Source of the DNA: an uncultured Sphingomonas sp.
GTDB taxonomy: Bacteria > Pseudomonadota > Alphaproteobacteria > Sphingomonadales > Sphingomonadaceae
Assembly (NCBI RefSeq): GCF_934560975.1
Contig: NZ_CAKTFO010000012.1
Location: 1-64,000, forward strand
Length of the DNA stretch: 64,000 bases
Reading direction: 5' to 3'
The notes beneath the pieces are model-generated. The model was not told the origin of the DNA. It made no database searches and saw nothing but the letters and a program-made list of their open reading frames with translations. Both the position numbers and the translations under genes were made by a program. Below are positions 34,417 to 43,013 of this stretch, piece after piece. Each line of letters begins with the position of its first letter. Position 1 is the stretch's first letter.

Positions 34417-37400
34417 ATGACATCCATCGGAATGAACTTGACCGGCGTCAGCTACTATTCGACGCAGGAGCCGTTTATCGATCGCGCCAAGACGGCTGAC
34501 GTCTGGCGCACGACAAACAGCAGCATCAGCGTCGATGTGAACGATGCCGGCAATCCGGTGAGCATTCCGTCGGGCGCCAACTACATCTACAAGATGGTTG
34601 GGGTCGATCCGGTCGCGGAGGCGCCGATCGACACCTATGTGATGACGTGGCAGGGCAGCGGCACGTTCAGCCTGGCCGGTGCCAAGATCTTGAGCCGGAA
34701 CGGCAACCAGATCACCTTTGAGGTGACGAACCCCGACGCGGTGAGCGTCCAGCTGAAGCTCAGCAACATGAACCCGGGCGATCCGCTGCATGACCTGCAC
34801 GTGGTGCGGACGGACCAGGTGGACCTGTTCAAGGCCGGGGAAATCTTCAACCCTACCTTTGTCGAGAAGGCGAGCACCTGGGACGTGCTGCGCTTCAAGG
34901 ATTGGGGCAATATCGATCCGGGCATGGCCGTGTCGTGGGACGATCGGTCGCAAGTGTCGGACTCGACCTGGGCCAAGGCTCAGCATGCCGACGGCGTGCC
35001 GCTGGAAGTGATGGTGCGGCTGGCCAACGAAACCGGTACCGCCATGTGGTGGAACGTGCCCGGTCGCGCCGACGACACCTATGTCAAGAATGCGCTGACC
35101 TATATTCGCGACAACCTCGATCCGAAGATCAAGGTGCATGTCGAATATTCCAACGAGGTCTGGAACTGGGACTACAAGGTCGCAGGCTATGCCCAGGATC
35201 AGGCGGCAGCCTTGTGGGGCAAGGACGCCAACGGCGACGGCAAGATCAATCCCAAGGACGGGGCCGAACTGTCCAACGGCGCCTGGATGACCTATTATGG
35301 CTACCGCTCGGCACAGGTTGCCCAGATGGTGGACGAGGTGTTCGGCAGTTCCGCCGACGCCAGGACCGACAAAGTGCTGGCCGGCCAGTTGGGCAATGAC
35401 GGACTGTTCGGTTACATGCAGAAGGGCATTGCTGCAGCTGGCGGCACGGCGTCCGACCTGTTCGACAGCTATGCGGTGACCACCTACTTCGGCAACCAGC
35501 TATCGGTTTCCGACAAGAATGCCACCAATCAGGCGAAGGTGCTGGAGTGGGCTCGTGCCGGCCAGGCCGGCATGGATGCCGCGTTCAACGAACTGGAACA
35601 GGGCGGGCCGCTCCGCGCCGATGGCGGCATGTCCCAGTTGGCCAGCCGTCTCGCGTCGGCCGCCGCGGTCGCCAAGGCCAACGGGCTTGACTTGCAGGCC
35701 TATGAAGGCGGCGCGCACCTGACGGCCGCGCTCTTCCCGTCCAGCATGCAGGGCGAAGTAACGGACTTCTTCGCACGGCTGATGAACGACCCGCGCATGG
35801 GCGATCTGTATTCCAAGATGGCCCACAGCTTCGAAGCCGCCGGCGGATCGACGCTGGTCAGCTACTTCGACGTCGGCGACTCCGACAAATATGGCTATTG
35901 GGGCGTCCTGGACAACATCTACAAGGATGGCAGCCCGCGCTACGACGCTTTGTTGGCGGAGCAGATGTTCGGCAACAAGCAGCAGGATGAATCGACGGCG
36001 GGCCGTCCCACTCAGGCCCTGGTGGGTACCAAGGCTGCTGAAGCGATCCGCATATCGGGCACCAGCCAGGAACTGCGCGGCATGGCGGGCGACGACACGC
36101 TCAATGGCGGCAGCGGCAACGATACGTTGAACGGTGGCACGGGTGCCGACAAGATGATCGGCGCGGCCGGCGACGACACGTACATCGTCGACAACATCAA
36201 CGATGTCGTGACCGAATATGGCAGTGCGGGTCTGGACACCGTCATCACCAACCTTGCAAGCTATACCCTTGGCAAGAACCTGGAAGCTCTGCGGATCGTG
36301 GCGCCGGGTGACGTGACAGGCACCGGCAATGAGCTGGACAATGTCGTAAGCGCAATCTCCAGCGGTTCGGCCAAGCTTTACGGCATGGCCGGCAATGATA
36401 CGCTGAACGGCGGCAACGGCGACGACTTCCTTGATGGTGGCGTGGGTGCCGACATGATGGCAGGGGGTGCCGGAAACGACGTCTACATCGTCAACGATGC
36501 CAAGGATGTCGTCACCGAAGCGGTCAACAATGGCCGTGACGAGGTTCGGACCACGCTGGCATCCATGACGCTGGCGGACAATGTCGAGGTGCTGAACTAC
36601 ACCGGCAATTTCAGCTTCAGCGGCACCGGCAATGCGCTCGACAACCTCATCACGGGCGGTCCCAAGTCCGCCAAGCTTTATGGCCTGGCCGGCAACGATA
36701 CGCTGGTCGGCGGCGCGATGGCCGACACGCTGGACGGCGGCGAGGGCGTCGACCGCATGGCCGGCGGCAATGGCAGCGACACTTATTATGTCGGCGACGC
36801 CAATGACGTGATCGTGGAAGCTGCCAATGAGGGCAATGACACGGCCTATGTCTCGGCTTCCAACTACACCCTGGCCGACAATGTCGAAAAACTGATCGGC
36901 TTGGTCGGCGGCAGCTTCCATGGCAACGGCTCCGGCAATGCCATGACCGCCAGCGACGCGGCCACTGCGCTGTTCGGCGAAAGCGGCAACGATACGCTGA
37001 CCGGCGGCGCCGGCAACGACACGCTCGACGGCGGAACGGGCAGTGACGCGATGAACGGTGGGGCCGGCAACGATGTCTACCTTGTCGACTCAACCAGCGA
37101 TCGGGTGACCGAGCTTGCCGGGGGAGGAACGGACGAGGTCCGCACCACGCTCGCCAAATATACGCTCGGCGCCAATGTGGAGGCGGCAAGCTTCATCGGG
37201 GACGGCAATTTCGCCGGCACCGGCAATACCGCCAACAACACCCTCACCGGCGGCGCGGGCGACGACACCCTGAACGGCGGCACCGGCGCCGATCGCATGG
37301 TCGGCGGCAAGGGCGACGATACCTACTATGTCGACGATCTCGGCGACGTGGTGGTCGAAGGGAATGATGGCGGGATGGACAGCATCTATGCCACCATCAA

Positions 37401-38037
37401 CTACGCCCTGCCGGTCAATGTCGAGGCGCTGATCCTCAGCGGCACCGCCATGCTGGGCCTGGGCCATGAGGGCGCCAACGCGATCCAGGGCAATGCGTCC
37501 GCCAACACCCTGTTCGGCATGGGTGGCGACGACACGCTGAAGGGCATGGACGGCAACGACAAGCTCGACGGCGGTGCCGGCAACGACATCCTGCAGGGCG
37601 GCAACGGCAACGACACGCTGATGGGCAGCCTGGGCGACGACCAGCTGTTCGGCGATGCCGGCAGCGACGTCCTCCAGGGCGGCAGCGGGCGTGACCAGCT
37701 GACGGGCGGCGCGGGCGCGGACATGTTCGCCTTTGGCCCGCGCGAGCTGACCGCCAGCGTGTCGACCACGGCGTCGATCCTAGACTTCTCTCGCAAGGAG
37801 CGGGACCAGATCGACCTGTCCAAGCTGGACGCCATGGTTGCCTCCTCCGCCGACGATGCATTCAAGTTCATCGGCGGCGCCTCGTTCAACCACAAGGCCG
37901 GCGAGCTGCGCGTGCAGGACATGGGCAATGCGACCTACCACGTCATGGGTGACACTAACGGCGATGGCGTGGCCGACTTCCTGCTGCAGGTCACCAGCAA
38001 GTCCGGCACGCTGGCTGCGGGCGATTTCGTCCTCTAG
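34417..38037 (+). CDS. RTX calcium-binding secreted protein with a glycosidase-like N-terminal domain
   Basis: A 1206-residue protein without a Sec signal. The first about 520 residues look like a clan-A (beta/alpha-barrel) glycoside hydrolase: VEYSNEVWNWDY carries an Asn-Glu pair (N246/E247) typical of the acid/base and LQAYEGGAHL a second glutamate (E430) typical of the nucleophile. From about residue 553 to 1105 come many GGxGxDxLxGG nonapeptides in about five blocks separated by DDTYIVDN...VVTE...NVE segments, then a serralysin-type C-terminal domain ending in DFVL, a type I secretion signal pattern. It is probably exported by the PrtD/HlyD pair encoded at 51559-54611 and may trim or bind the exopolysaccharide. 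GGAAGG lies six bases before the start. The family and substrate of the front domain are not determined. Confidence 0.85.
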   Translation: MTSIGMNLTGVSYYSTQEPFIDRAKTADVWRTTNSSISVDVNDAGNPVSIPSGANYIYKMVGVDPVAEAPIDTYVMTWQGSGTFSLAGAKILSRNGNQITFEVTNPDAVSVQLKLSNMNPGDPLHDLHVVRTDQVDLFKAGEIFNPTFVEKASTWDVLRFKDWGNIDPGMAVSWDDRSQVSDSTWAKAQHADGVPLEVMVRLANETGTAMWWNVPGRADDTYVKNALTYIRDNLDPKIKVHVEYSNEVWNWDYKVAGYAQDQAAALWGKDANGDGKINPKDGAELSNGAWMTYYGYRSAQVAQMVDEVFGSSADARTDKVLAGQLGNDGLFGYMQKGIAAAGGTASDLFDSYAVTTYFGNQLSVSDKNATNQAKVLEWARAGQAGMDAAFNELEQGGPLRADGGMSQLASRLASAAAVAKANGLDLQAYEGGAHLTAALFPSSMQGEVTDFFARLMNDPRMGDLYSKMAHSFEAAGGSTLVSYFDVGDSDKYGYWGVLDNIYKDGSPRYDALLAEQMFGNKQQDESTAGRPTQALVGTKAAEAIRISGTSQELRGMAGDDTLNGGSGNDTLNGGTGADKMIGAAGDDTYIVDNINDVVTEYGSAGLDTVITNLASYTLGKNLEALRIVAPGDVTGTGNELDNVVSAISSGSAKLYGMAGNDTLNGGNGDDFLDGGVGADMMAGGAGNDVYIVNDAKDVVTEAVNNGRDEVRTTLASMTLADNVEVLNYTGNFSFSGTGNALDNLITGGPKSAKLYGLAGNDTLVGGAMADTLDGGEGVDRMAGGNGSDTYYVGDANDVIVEAANEGNDTAYVSASNYTLADNVEKLIGLVGGSFHGNGSGNAMTASDAATALFGESGNDTLTGGAGNDTLDGGTGSDAMNGGAGNDVYLVDSTSDRVTELAGGGTDEVRTTLAKYTLGANVEAASFIGDGNFAGTGNTANNTLTGGAGDDTLNGGTGADRMVGGKGDDTYYVDDLGDVVVEGNDGGMDSIYATINYALPVNVEALILSGTAMLGLGHEGANAIQGNASANTLFGMGGDDTLKGMDGNDKLDGGAGNDILQGGNGNDTLMGSLGDDQLFGDAGSDVLQGGSGRDQLTGGAGADMFAFGPRELTASVSTTASILDFSRKERDQIDLSKLDAMVASSADDAFKFIGGASFNHKAGELRVQDMGNATYHVMGDTNGDGVADFLLQVTSKSGTLAAGDFVL
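36073..37730 (+). repeat. RTX repeat region in coding DNA
   Basis: About 1.65 kb of tandem nonapeptide-coding units (GGxGxDxLx) in about five blocks of roughly 100-170 codons, each followed by a DDTYxVD / VVTE / NVExL spacer. Successive blocks begin LRGMAGDD, LYGMAGND, LYGLAGND, LFGESGND and LFGMGGDD, so they arose by internal duplication. Confidence 0.85.
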
Positions 38038-38051
38038 CAGCCATGTTGGCA

Positions 38052-38083
38052 GGCTCGGCGGAACAGGCTATCTCCGCCGAGCC
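38052..38083 (+). terminator. Terminator-like hairpin after the RTX gene
   Basis: An 11-base perfect stem GGCTCGGCGGA (38052-38062) / TCCGCCGAGCC (38073-38083) with a 10-base loop starts 14 bases after the RTX stop. There is no T run, but the stem is very stable. Confidence 0.6.
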
Positions 38084-38170
38084 GGCAAGCAGGCGCGAAC
38101 CGCATTCGAATGGCTCGCGTGATGCTGTCCCTGCACGAATAGGCCGGCGTGTTTGGGGAAGTTTCCAGAG

Positions 38171-39073
38171 ATGTCCCACGGCGAGTTTGTGGAAAGCGGC
38201 AGCGCGCCGATGATCGGGGTTGCGCCGTGGTGGCGCCTGCTGGCGCAACATTGGCCGGTTCTGCTGGGCGCGGCGCTGATCGCCATCCCCACCATGATCG
38301 AAGTGGCGCGGGAATCCTGGTCCACCGAACAAGGTGCGCATGGCCCGATCGTTTTGGCGACGGGCATCTGGCTGGTGGGCCTGTTGCGCAAGCAGGTCGC
38401 CCCCTTGATCCGGCCGGGCAGCCTTGCGTTGACGCTGGCCCTGCTGCTTCCGTTTCTGGCGCTCTACACCATCGCGCGGATCACCACCACGCTGGAGCTG
38501 GAAGGGTTTGCGCTGTATTGCAGCCTGGTGGTGCTGTTCTACGGCATATGCGGCGCACGGGCGTTGCGCCTGCTGTGGTTCCCGATCTTCTATTTCGCGT
38601 TCCTCTTCCCGCCGCCCGACAACATGGTCGCGATCCTGACACAGCCGTTGAAGCTGATGATCTCGCAAAGCGCCGTGGGATTGCTGGACTGGGTAGGACT
38701 GCCGATCGCGCGGCGCGGCGTGATGATCCAGATCGACCAATATGACATTCTGGTCGCTGCCGCTTGTGCCGGGCTCAACTCGATCATCAGCCTTTCGGCG
38801 ATCGGGCTGTTTTACATCTACGTCCGCCACAATGCGAACTGGCGCTATGCGCTGGTGCTGATGCTGGCGATCATCCCGGTGGCGATCCTGGCCAACTTCA
38901 TCCGCGTCCTGCTGCTGATCCTGATTACCTATTATGCGGGCGATGCCTATGCGCAGGGCTTTCTTCATGGTTTCGCCGGCATGGTGATGTTCGCGGTCGC
39001 ACTGCTCGGCATCTTCGGGATCGACAAATTGGCACAACCCATCCGCCGCCGCATCCTGGGGCATGCAGAGTGA
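38171..39073 (+). CDS. xrtV: Exosortase (type V), polytopic membrane cysteine protease
   Basis: A 300-residue membrane protein with about eight hydrophobic helices. It has the exosortase triad: cysteine C199 in AAACAGLNSIIS, arginine R245 in ANFIRVLLL and histidine H266 in FLHGFAGMVMF. Exosortases cleave C-terminal PEP-CTERM-like sorting signals at the inner membrane and usually sit in exopolysaccharide loci. EpsI follows, overlapping by 4 bases; the pairing in a sphingomonad points to the XrtV subtype, though subtype assignment is inferred. No protein in the window ends in a recognisable PEP-CTERM tail. The start at 38171 has GGGGAAG upstream; a TTG-initiated extension at 38153 is less likely. 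Confidence 0.88.
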   Translation: MSHGEFVESGSAPMIGVAPWWRLLAQHWPVLLGAALIAIPTMIEVARESWSTEQGAHGPIVLATGIWLVGLLRKQVAPLIRPGSLALTLALLLPFLALYTIARITTTLELEGFALYCSLVVLFYGICGARALRLLWFPIFYFAFLFPPPDNMVAILTQPLKLMISQSAVGLLDWVGLPIARRGVMIQIDQYDILVAAACAGLNSIISLSAIGLFYIYVRHNANWRYALVLMLAIIPVAILANFIRVLLLILITYYAGDAYAQGFLHGFAGMVMFAVALLGIFGIDKLAQPIRRRILGHAE

Positions 39074-39774
39074 GCGACACGGCGTCATCCTCGCTCCCTG
39101 GCGGCACCAGCCGGCGCGAACTGCTGTTCGGCGGCGCCGCCGCCGCCGCAGCCGCTACCGCCTATGCGCGGATGCCGGACAAGCCGCTCAAGTCCGTGCC
39201 TGACGATGCGTTGGCCAAGATCGTCCCCCAGACGGTGGGCGACTGGACCTACGAGACGACCAGCGGGCTCGTCCTGCCGCCCCCCGACCAGCTGGCACGC
39301 TTGCTCTATAGTCAGCAACTGACGCGGACATATGTGTCGCCGGATCGTCCGTCCGTCATGCTGTTGCTGGCCTATGGATCGAGCCAGGGCGGCATGATGC
39401 AGATTCACCGGCCGGAAATCTGCTACCCCGCAAGCGGCTTCACCCTGTCCGACGTGACCGTGTCCCCGCTGGACCTGGGAAGCGGACGTGAAATGCCGAT
39501 GCGGCGCTTCACCGCACGCAGCGACACGCGGGTGGAACAGGTCCTGTATTGGACCCGCATCGCCGATTTTCTGCCCGCCAGCTGGGCGCAGCAGCGTCTG
39601 GCGGTGGTGCGCTCCAACCTGGCCGGATACATCCCCGATGGCCTGCTTGGCCGACTTTCCATCCAGACGGACGATGCCGCCGCCGCACAGGCCGTTTTGG
39701 CGGAGTTCATGCGCACAATGCTGACGGAAATGGCGCCGGCGCGGCAGCGCATGCTGATCGGAAACGCGGTGTGA
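39070..39774 (+). CDS. epsI: EpsI-family exosortase-associated protein
   Basis: A 234-residue protein with the EpsI (DUF3485) core: GDWTYETTSG, VMLLLAYGSSQGGMMQIHRP and the conserved cysteine in HRPEICYPASGF. EpsI is found fused or adjacent to exosortases in exopolysaccharide operons; its biochemical role is unsettled. The N-terminus has TSRRELLFGGAAAAAAATAY, which fits a twin-arginine (Tat) signal better than a Sec signal. The start is GTG 39070, overlapping the exosortase stop, so translation is coupled. Confidence 0.85.
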   Translation: MSDTASSSLPGGTSRRELLFGGAAAAAAATAYARMPDKPLKSVPDDALAKIVPQTVGDWTYETTSGLVLPPPDQLARLLYSQQLTRTYVSPDRPSVMLLLAYGSSQGGMMQIHRPEICYPASGFTLSDVTVSPLDLGSGREMPMRRFTARSDTRVEQVLYWTRIADFLPASWAQQRLAVVRSNLAGYIPDGLLGRLSIQTDDAAAAQAVLAEFMRTMLTEMAPARQRMLIGNAV

Positions 39775-39851
39775 GATTGACCGTAACACAGACACAGGGC
39801 GCGTCGGCACCGGCTGCGGTGATGCCGGCGGGTCGAACAAGGAGCAAGCAC

Positions 39852-40706
39852 ATGAAAAAGGGCGTGACAGCGACGTTGCTCGTCGGTGGAATGCTGGCGC
39901 TCGCCGGCTGCAACAGGGGCGGCAGTGCTCCCGAAGGGCAGGTCGCGGCGACGGTGAACGGACAGGAAGTCACCCTTCAGGAGGTGAATACCGAGATTCA
40001 GAGCGCCAACCTGCCGGCGGGATCCGACAAGAAGGCGGCCCAGCGGCTGGCGTTGCAGCGCGTGATCGATCGCAAGCTGCTGATCACGCAGGCCGAGGAC
40101 AAGGGTGTCGACAAGACGCCTGACTATCTGGCGCAGAAGCGGCGGGCAGAGGAGATGATGCTGGCCCAGGCCTATGCCCGCCAGCAGCTGTCGGCGGTTC
40201 CGGTGCCGAGCGACACCGAGATCAACAAGTTCATGGCGAATCGCCCGTCGGCATTCGCCCAGCGTGAGCAGCTGTCGCTGGACCAGATCCGCTTCGCCCC
40301 GCCGCAGGACTTGAAGGCGTTGCAGGCGCTGGACAACGACCATTCGCTCGATGCGGTGGCCGCCCACCTGACGCAGCTCGGCATCCGCTTCCAGCGTGCG
40401 CCCACCGGCCTGGACACCGGCGCCGTTCCGCCGGAAATGATGACCGCGATCAGCAAACTGCCCGCCGGCGAGCCGTTCGTGGTGCCGAGCCAGGGTCTCA
40501 TCACCGTGAACGTGATCACGGGCCGCAAGCCGGTCACGATCGATGCGTCGCAGAGCCGGTCGGCCGCGGTTCAGGCATGGCGCCAGCAGAAGTTCAGCGA
40601 CCTGCTCCAGCAGCAGCTCACCTCGCTGCGCAGCTCCGCCAAGATCACCTACCAGGAAGGGCTTGCGCCCCCGGCCGGCGGCCCGAAGCCCGCAGGCCAG
40701 CAATAA
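39852..40706 (+). CDS. EpsD-type lipoprotein, SurA-like peptidyl-prolyl isomerase family
   Basis: A 284-residue lipoprotein with lipobox LALAGC after a short signal peptide (MKKGVTATLLVGGM). It has a SurA_N-like helical domain (VAATVNGQEVTLQEVNTEI, LQRVIDRKLLITQAEDKGV) and a parvulin-like region that looks degenerate. EpsD-family foldases accompany exosortase and exopolysaccharide loci and may help outer-membrane export proteins fold. The C-terminus is proline/glycine-rich. It is the third gene of the xrtV-epsI-epsD run and is followed by a strong hairpin. Confidence 0.8.
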   Translation: MKKGVTATLLVGGMLALAGCNRGGSAPEGQVAATVNGQEVTLQEVNTEIQSANLPAGSDKKAAQRLALQRVIDRKLLITQAEDKGVDKTPDYLAQKRRAEEMMLAQAYARQQLSAVPVPSDTEINKFMANRPSAFAQREQLSLDQIRFAPPQDLKALQALDNDHSLDAVAAHLTQLGIRFQRAPTGLDTGAVPPEMMTAISKLPAGEPFVVPSQGLITVNVITGRKPVTIDASQSRSAAVQAWRQQKFSDLLQQQLTSLRSSAKITYQEGLAPPAGGPKPAGQQ

Positions 40707-40713
40707 GCATGCG

Positions 40714-40738
40714 AGCGGGCCCGCTTGGCGGGCCCGCT
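40714..40738. terminator. Strong hairpin between convergent epsD-like and BY-kinase genes
   Basis: An 11-base perfect stem AGCGGGCCCGC (40714-40724) / GCGGGCCCGCT (40728-40738) with a 3-base loop. It is symmetric and can serve both converging operons. There is no T run on either side. Confidence 0.65.
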
Positions 40739-40745
40739 TCGCCAG

Positions 40746-41537
40746 TCAATAATAGCCGCCGTAGCCGTAGCTCATTCCATAGCCATATTCGTCGGTCAGC
40801 AGCTGACTGCGATAGCGGTTGAGCACGCTGCCGATCAGCGGGGTCGGTGACAGCATCCGCACGGTTTCGCGCACCTGCTTGGCCGTGGTCCGGCCATCTT
40901 CGGCAACCAGCACATAGCCATCCAGCCGCTGTCCGATGATGACAGCATCATCGTCCGCGAAGATCGGCGGCATGTCGACCACGACCATCACGTTCGGGCC
41001 CAGCGCGCGCAGGCCGGCGAACAACTGCTCACTGCGATCGCTGGTCAGCAATTCGCCGGTTGCCACGTCGCGGCGGAAGCCGGGTATGACCACCAGGCGT
41101 TCGTCGTTGATGCGGCGCGCCACCTGCTCGATCGGCGCCTCGCCCGACAGGAAATCATGCACGCCGGGGCTCTTGGGATCGAACGAGAACCGGCCCGCGA
41201 CCGCCGGGCGATGCAGATCGAGGTCGAGCAGCACCACGTCCATGTCACCGATGCGCGACAAGGCTGCGGCAAGATTACTGGCTACAAAGGTCTTGCCGAC
41301 ATTGGGCGCGGCCGAGGTAACGCCGATCAGCTTCAGCCCCTCATCCTGCGACCGGCGCAGGATCTGGGAGCGGATCAGCTTGAACGGACGCGCGCGGGTG
41401 TCGGCATTGCGAAACCCAACGATGTTCTGCGCGTCGAGCTGTTCGGGGGCCACAGCAACCGAACGGATCGCGGTCGGGTCGGTGAAAAGCGGACGGGCCA
41501 TTGCGGTGCCGTCGTCCACCATCGGATTGGCTTGCAT
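40746..41537 (-). CDS. BY-kinase/CpsD-like ATPase of exopolysaccharide export
   Basis: A 263-residue cytoplasmic ATPase like the C-terminal half of Wzc (GelE/SpsE in sphingan clusters). Walker A is SAAPNVGKT (consensus GxxxxGK[ST], here starting with Ala-Ala), Walker A' is VVLLDLDLHRP and Walker B is VVVDMPPIFADDD. The C-terminus YGYGMSYGYGGYY is a tyrosine cluster, the autophosphorylation tail of this family. With the Wzz-like protein encoded upstream it forms a split Wzc that controls chain length. It is the last of four minus-strand genes (Wza-like, beta-barrel, Wzz-like, kinase). Confidence 0.88.
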   Translation of the reverse strand: MQANPMVDDGTAMARPLFTDPTAIRSVAVAPEQLDAQNIVGFRNADTRARPFKLIRSQILRRSQDEGLKLIGVTSAAPNVGKTFVASNLAAALSRIGDMDVVLLDLDLHRPAVAGRFSFDPKSPGVHDFLSGEAPIEQVARRINDERLVVIPGFRRDVATGELLTSDRSEQLFAGLRALGPNVMVVVDMPPIFADDDAVIIGQRLDGYVLVAEDGRTTAKQVRETVRMLSPTPLIGSVLNRYRSQLLTDEYGYGMSYGYGGYY

Positions 41538-41561
41538 CAGGTTTGAGACTCCGTGAACCGG

Positions 41562-43013
41562 TCAGGCGCGCGCGGTCTTGCGGCGGGTCCGCCGTTCAAG
41601 AAGGCGGACGATCCAGTTGGGCTTGCTGTCGAAATCGGGGATCACCGCAAGGGGCGGCTGCCCCAGCGCCTGGCGCATCGCCTGCGTGCCGCGGATCGGG
41701 CGCAGGATCAGCTCGATCAACAGTGCCAGGCCGAGGCCGAGAGCGAGGCCGCCCAGGATGCTGCCGAGGATGATCATGGGCCGGTTGGGGCGAACCGGCG
41801 AATCCGGCACGACCGGCGGATCGGCCAGCGTCAGGCGCTCACCCTTCTGTTCGGATTCCACCCGCGCCTGAATCTGGGCAGCCTGCAACTTAGCGCCGAT
41901 CGTGCGATACTGCTCCCGCAGCGCGTCGGCCCGCTTTTCCAGCTGGTCCACCTGGCCCGCAAGGACCGGCGCACGCGACTGGGCCGAGACCACCGCCGAC
42001 GATTGCGAGGCCAGCATGCCCTGCGCGCGTTGCAGGGACGCGATCTGCGCACGGTTTGAGGCGATCTGCGCCGCGACCGGATTGGCCGACGCAGGCAGGG
42101 CCGCCGCGGCACGCCGCGCGGCCTCCACCTGGGCACGCGCCGCGACTACGTCGGGATGAGTGTCCGAAAATTTGGCCTGGGCCACGCGCAGCTGCGCTTC
42201 CGCCGCCGCCACGCCGGTCTCCTGCGATGCGCCACCGCTGGCGTTCAGCCGCAGATTTTCCGCCTGCAGGCCCGCAATCTGGGCATCAATGCGAGACAGG
42301 TCGGCCGACTGGTTGCCGGTGGCCTGACCCAACGCCAGCACGGTGCCGTTCTCCGCCTTGATCTGCATCGACTTGGCTTCGATTTCGGCGATCTGCGACT
42401 GGACGGTGTTCGCCTGCTCGGTCAGGAAATTGACCGCGTCGGTCGCCTGCGTCGCCTGCGAAGTGGCATCCGCCTCCAGGAAGCGATCCACGAACTGCTG
42501 GGCGACGACCTGCGCCTTCTGCGGATCGTCATAGCGGAACGACACGTTGATCGCGATCGTGTTGGCCAGGCCGAGGTTGCGGCGGCTCTTGGCATTCACC
42601 AGCTCGTTGTTGAGCGCGGTGATGTTGGTGCTGGCCCGCATCTCGTCCACGATCTTGGACAGGGGCACGGTACGTTGCTCGTCCGGGTACAGATTGTAGG
42701 TCCGGATCAGGCGGATCAGGTCCATGCGGCTCAACACACGCTCGCGCGCACGCGCGACGCGCTGGCCGATGGCGTCACCCGCCTGCGAGCTGCCGAGGTC
42801 GCCCAGCAGCGCGTCCGGCAATTGCTGCGATTCGATCAGAACCGTTGCGCTCGATTCATAAACCGGGTGGATCAGGAATGCAGCGGTCGCGCCGCCTATC
42901 GTCGCCAGCACCGCCGGTGCCAGGATCAGCCAGCGCCGCTGCCAAAGGATCGACGGCACTGCCGCCAGGAAGCCGGAGCCGCCATCCTCTTCCGTTTCCG
43001 TTTCGATGCTCAT
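41562..43013 (-). CDS. Wzz/GumC-like polysaccharide co-polymerase
   Basis: A 483-residue inner-membrane protein: an N-terminal membrane segment (LAPAVLATIGGATAAFLI), a large periplasmic region with long coiled coils (about 190-400), the proline-rich PPVVPDSPVRPNRP motif and a second membrane segment (IILGSILGGLALGLGLALLI). This is the chain-length domain of Wzc without the kinase, as in GelC/SpsC. It overlaps the upstream beta-barrel gene by 4 bases; the kinase gene follows after 24 bases. Confidence 0.92.
   Translation of the reverse strand: MSIETETEEDGGSGFLAAVPSILWQRRWLILAPAVLATIGGATAAFLIHPVYESSATVLIESQQLPDALLGDLGSSQAGDAIGQRVARARERVLSRMDLIRLIRTYNLYPDEQRTVPLSKIVDEMRASTNITALNNELVNAKSRRNLGLANTIAINVSFRYDDPQKAQVVAQQFVDRFLEADATSQATQATDAVNFLTEQANTVQSQIAEIEAKSMQIKAENGTVLALGQATGNQSADLSRIDAQIAGLQAENLRLNASGGASQETGVAAAEAQLRVAQAKFSDTHPDVVAARAQVEAARRAAAALPASANPVAAQIASNRAQIASLQRAQGMLASQSSAVVSAQSRAPVLAGQVDQLEKRADALREQYRTIGAKLQAAQIQARVESEQKGERLTLADPPVVPDSPVRPNRPMIILGSILGGLALGLGLALLIELILRPIRGTQAMRQALGQPPLAVIPDFDSKPNWIVRLLERRTRRKTARA

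Noticed and set aside
35500..36921. 473-codon minus-strand frame over the RTX gene
   Set aside because: The repeats of the RTX gene produce a repetitive antisense frame; no independent evidence.
36073..37730. CRISPR or non-coding tandem repeat array
   Set aside because: The repetition is codon-based RTX nonapeptide sequence inside one long gene, with variable DNA units.
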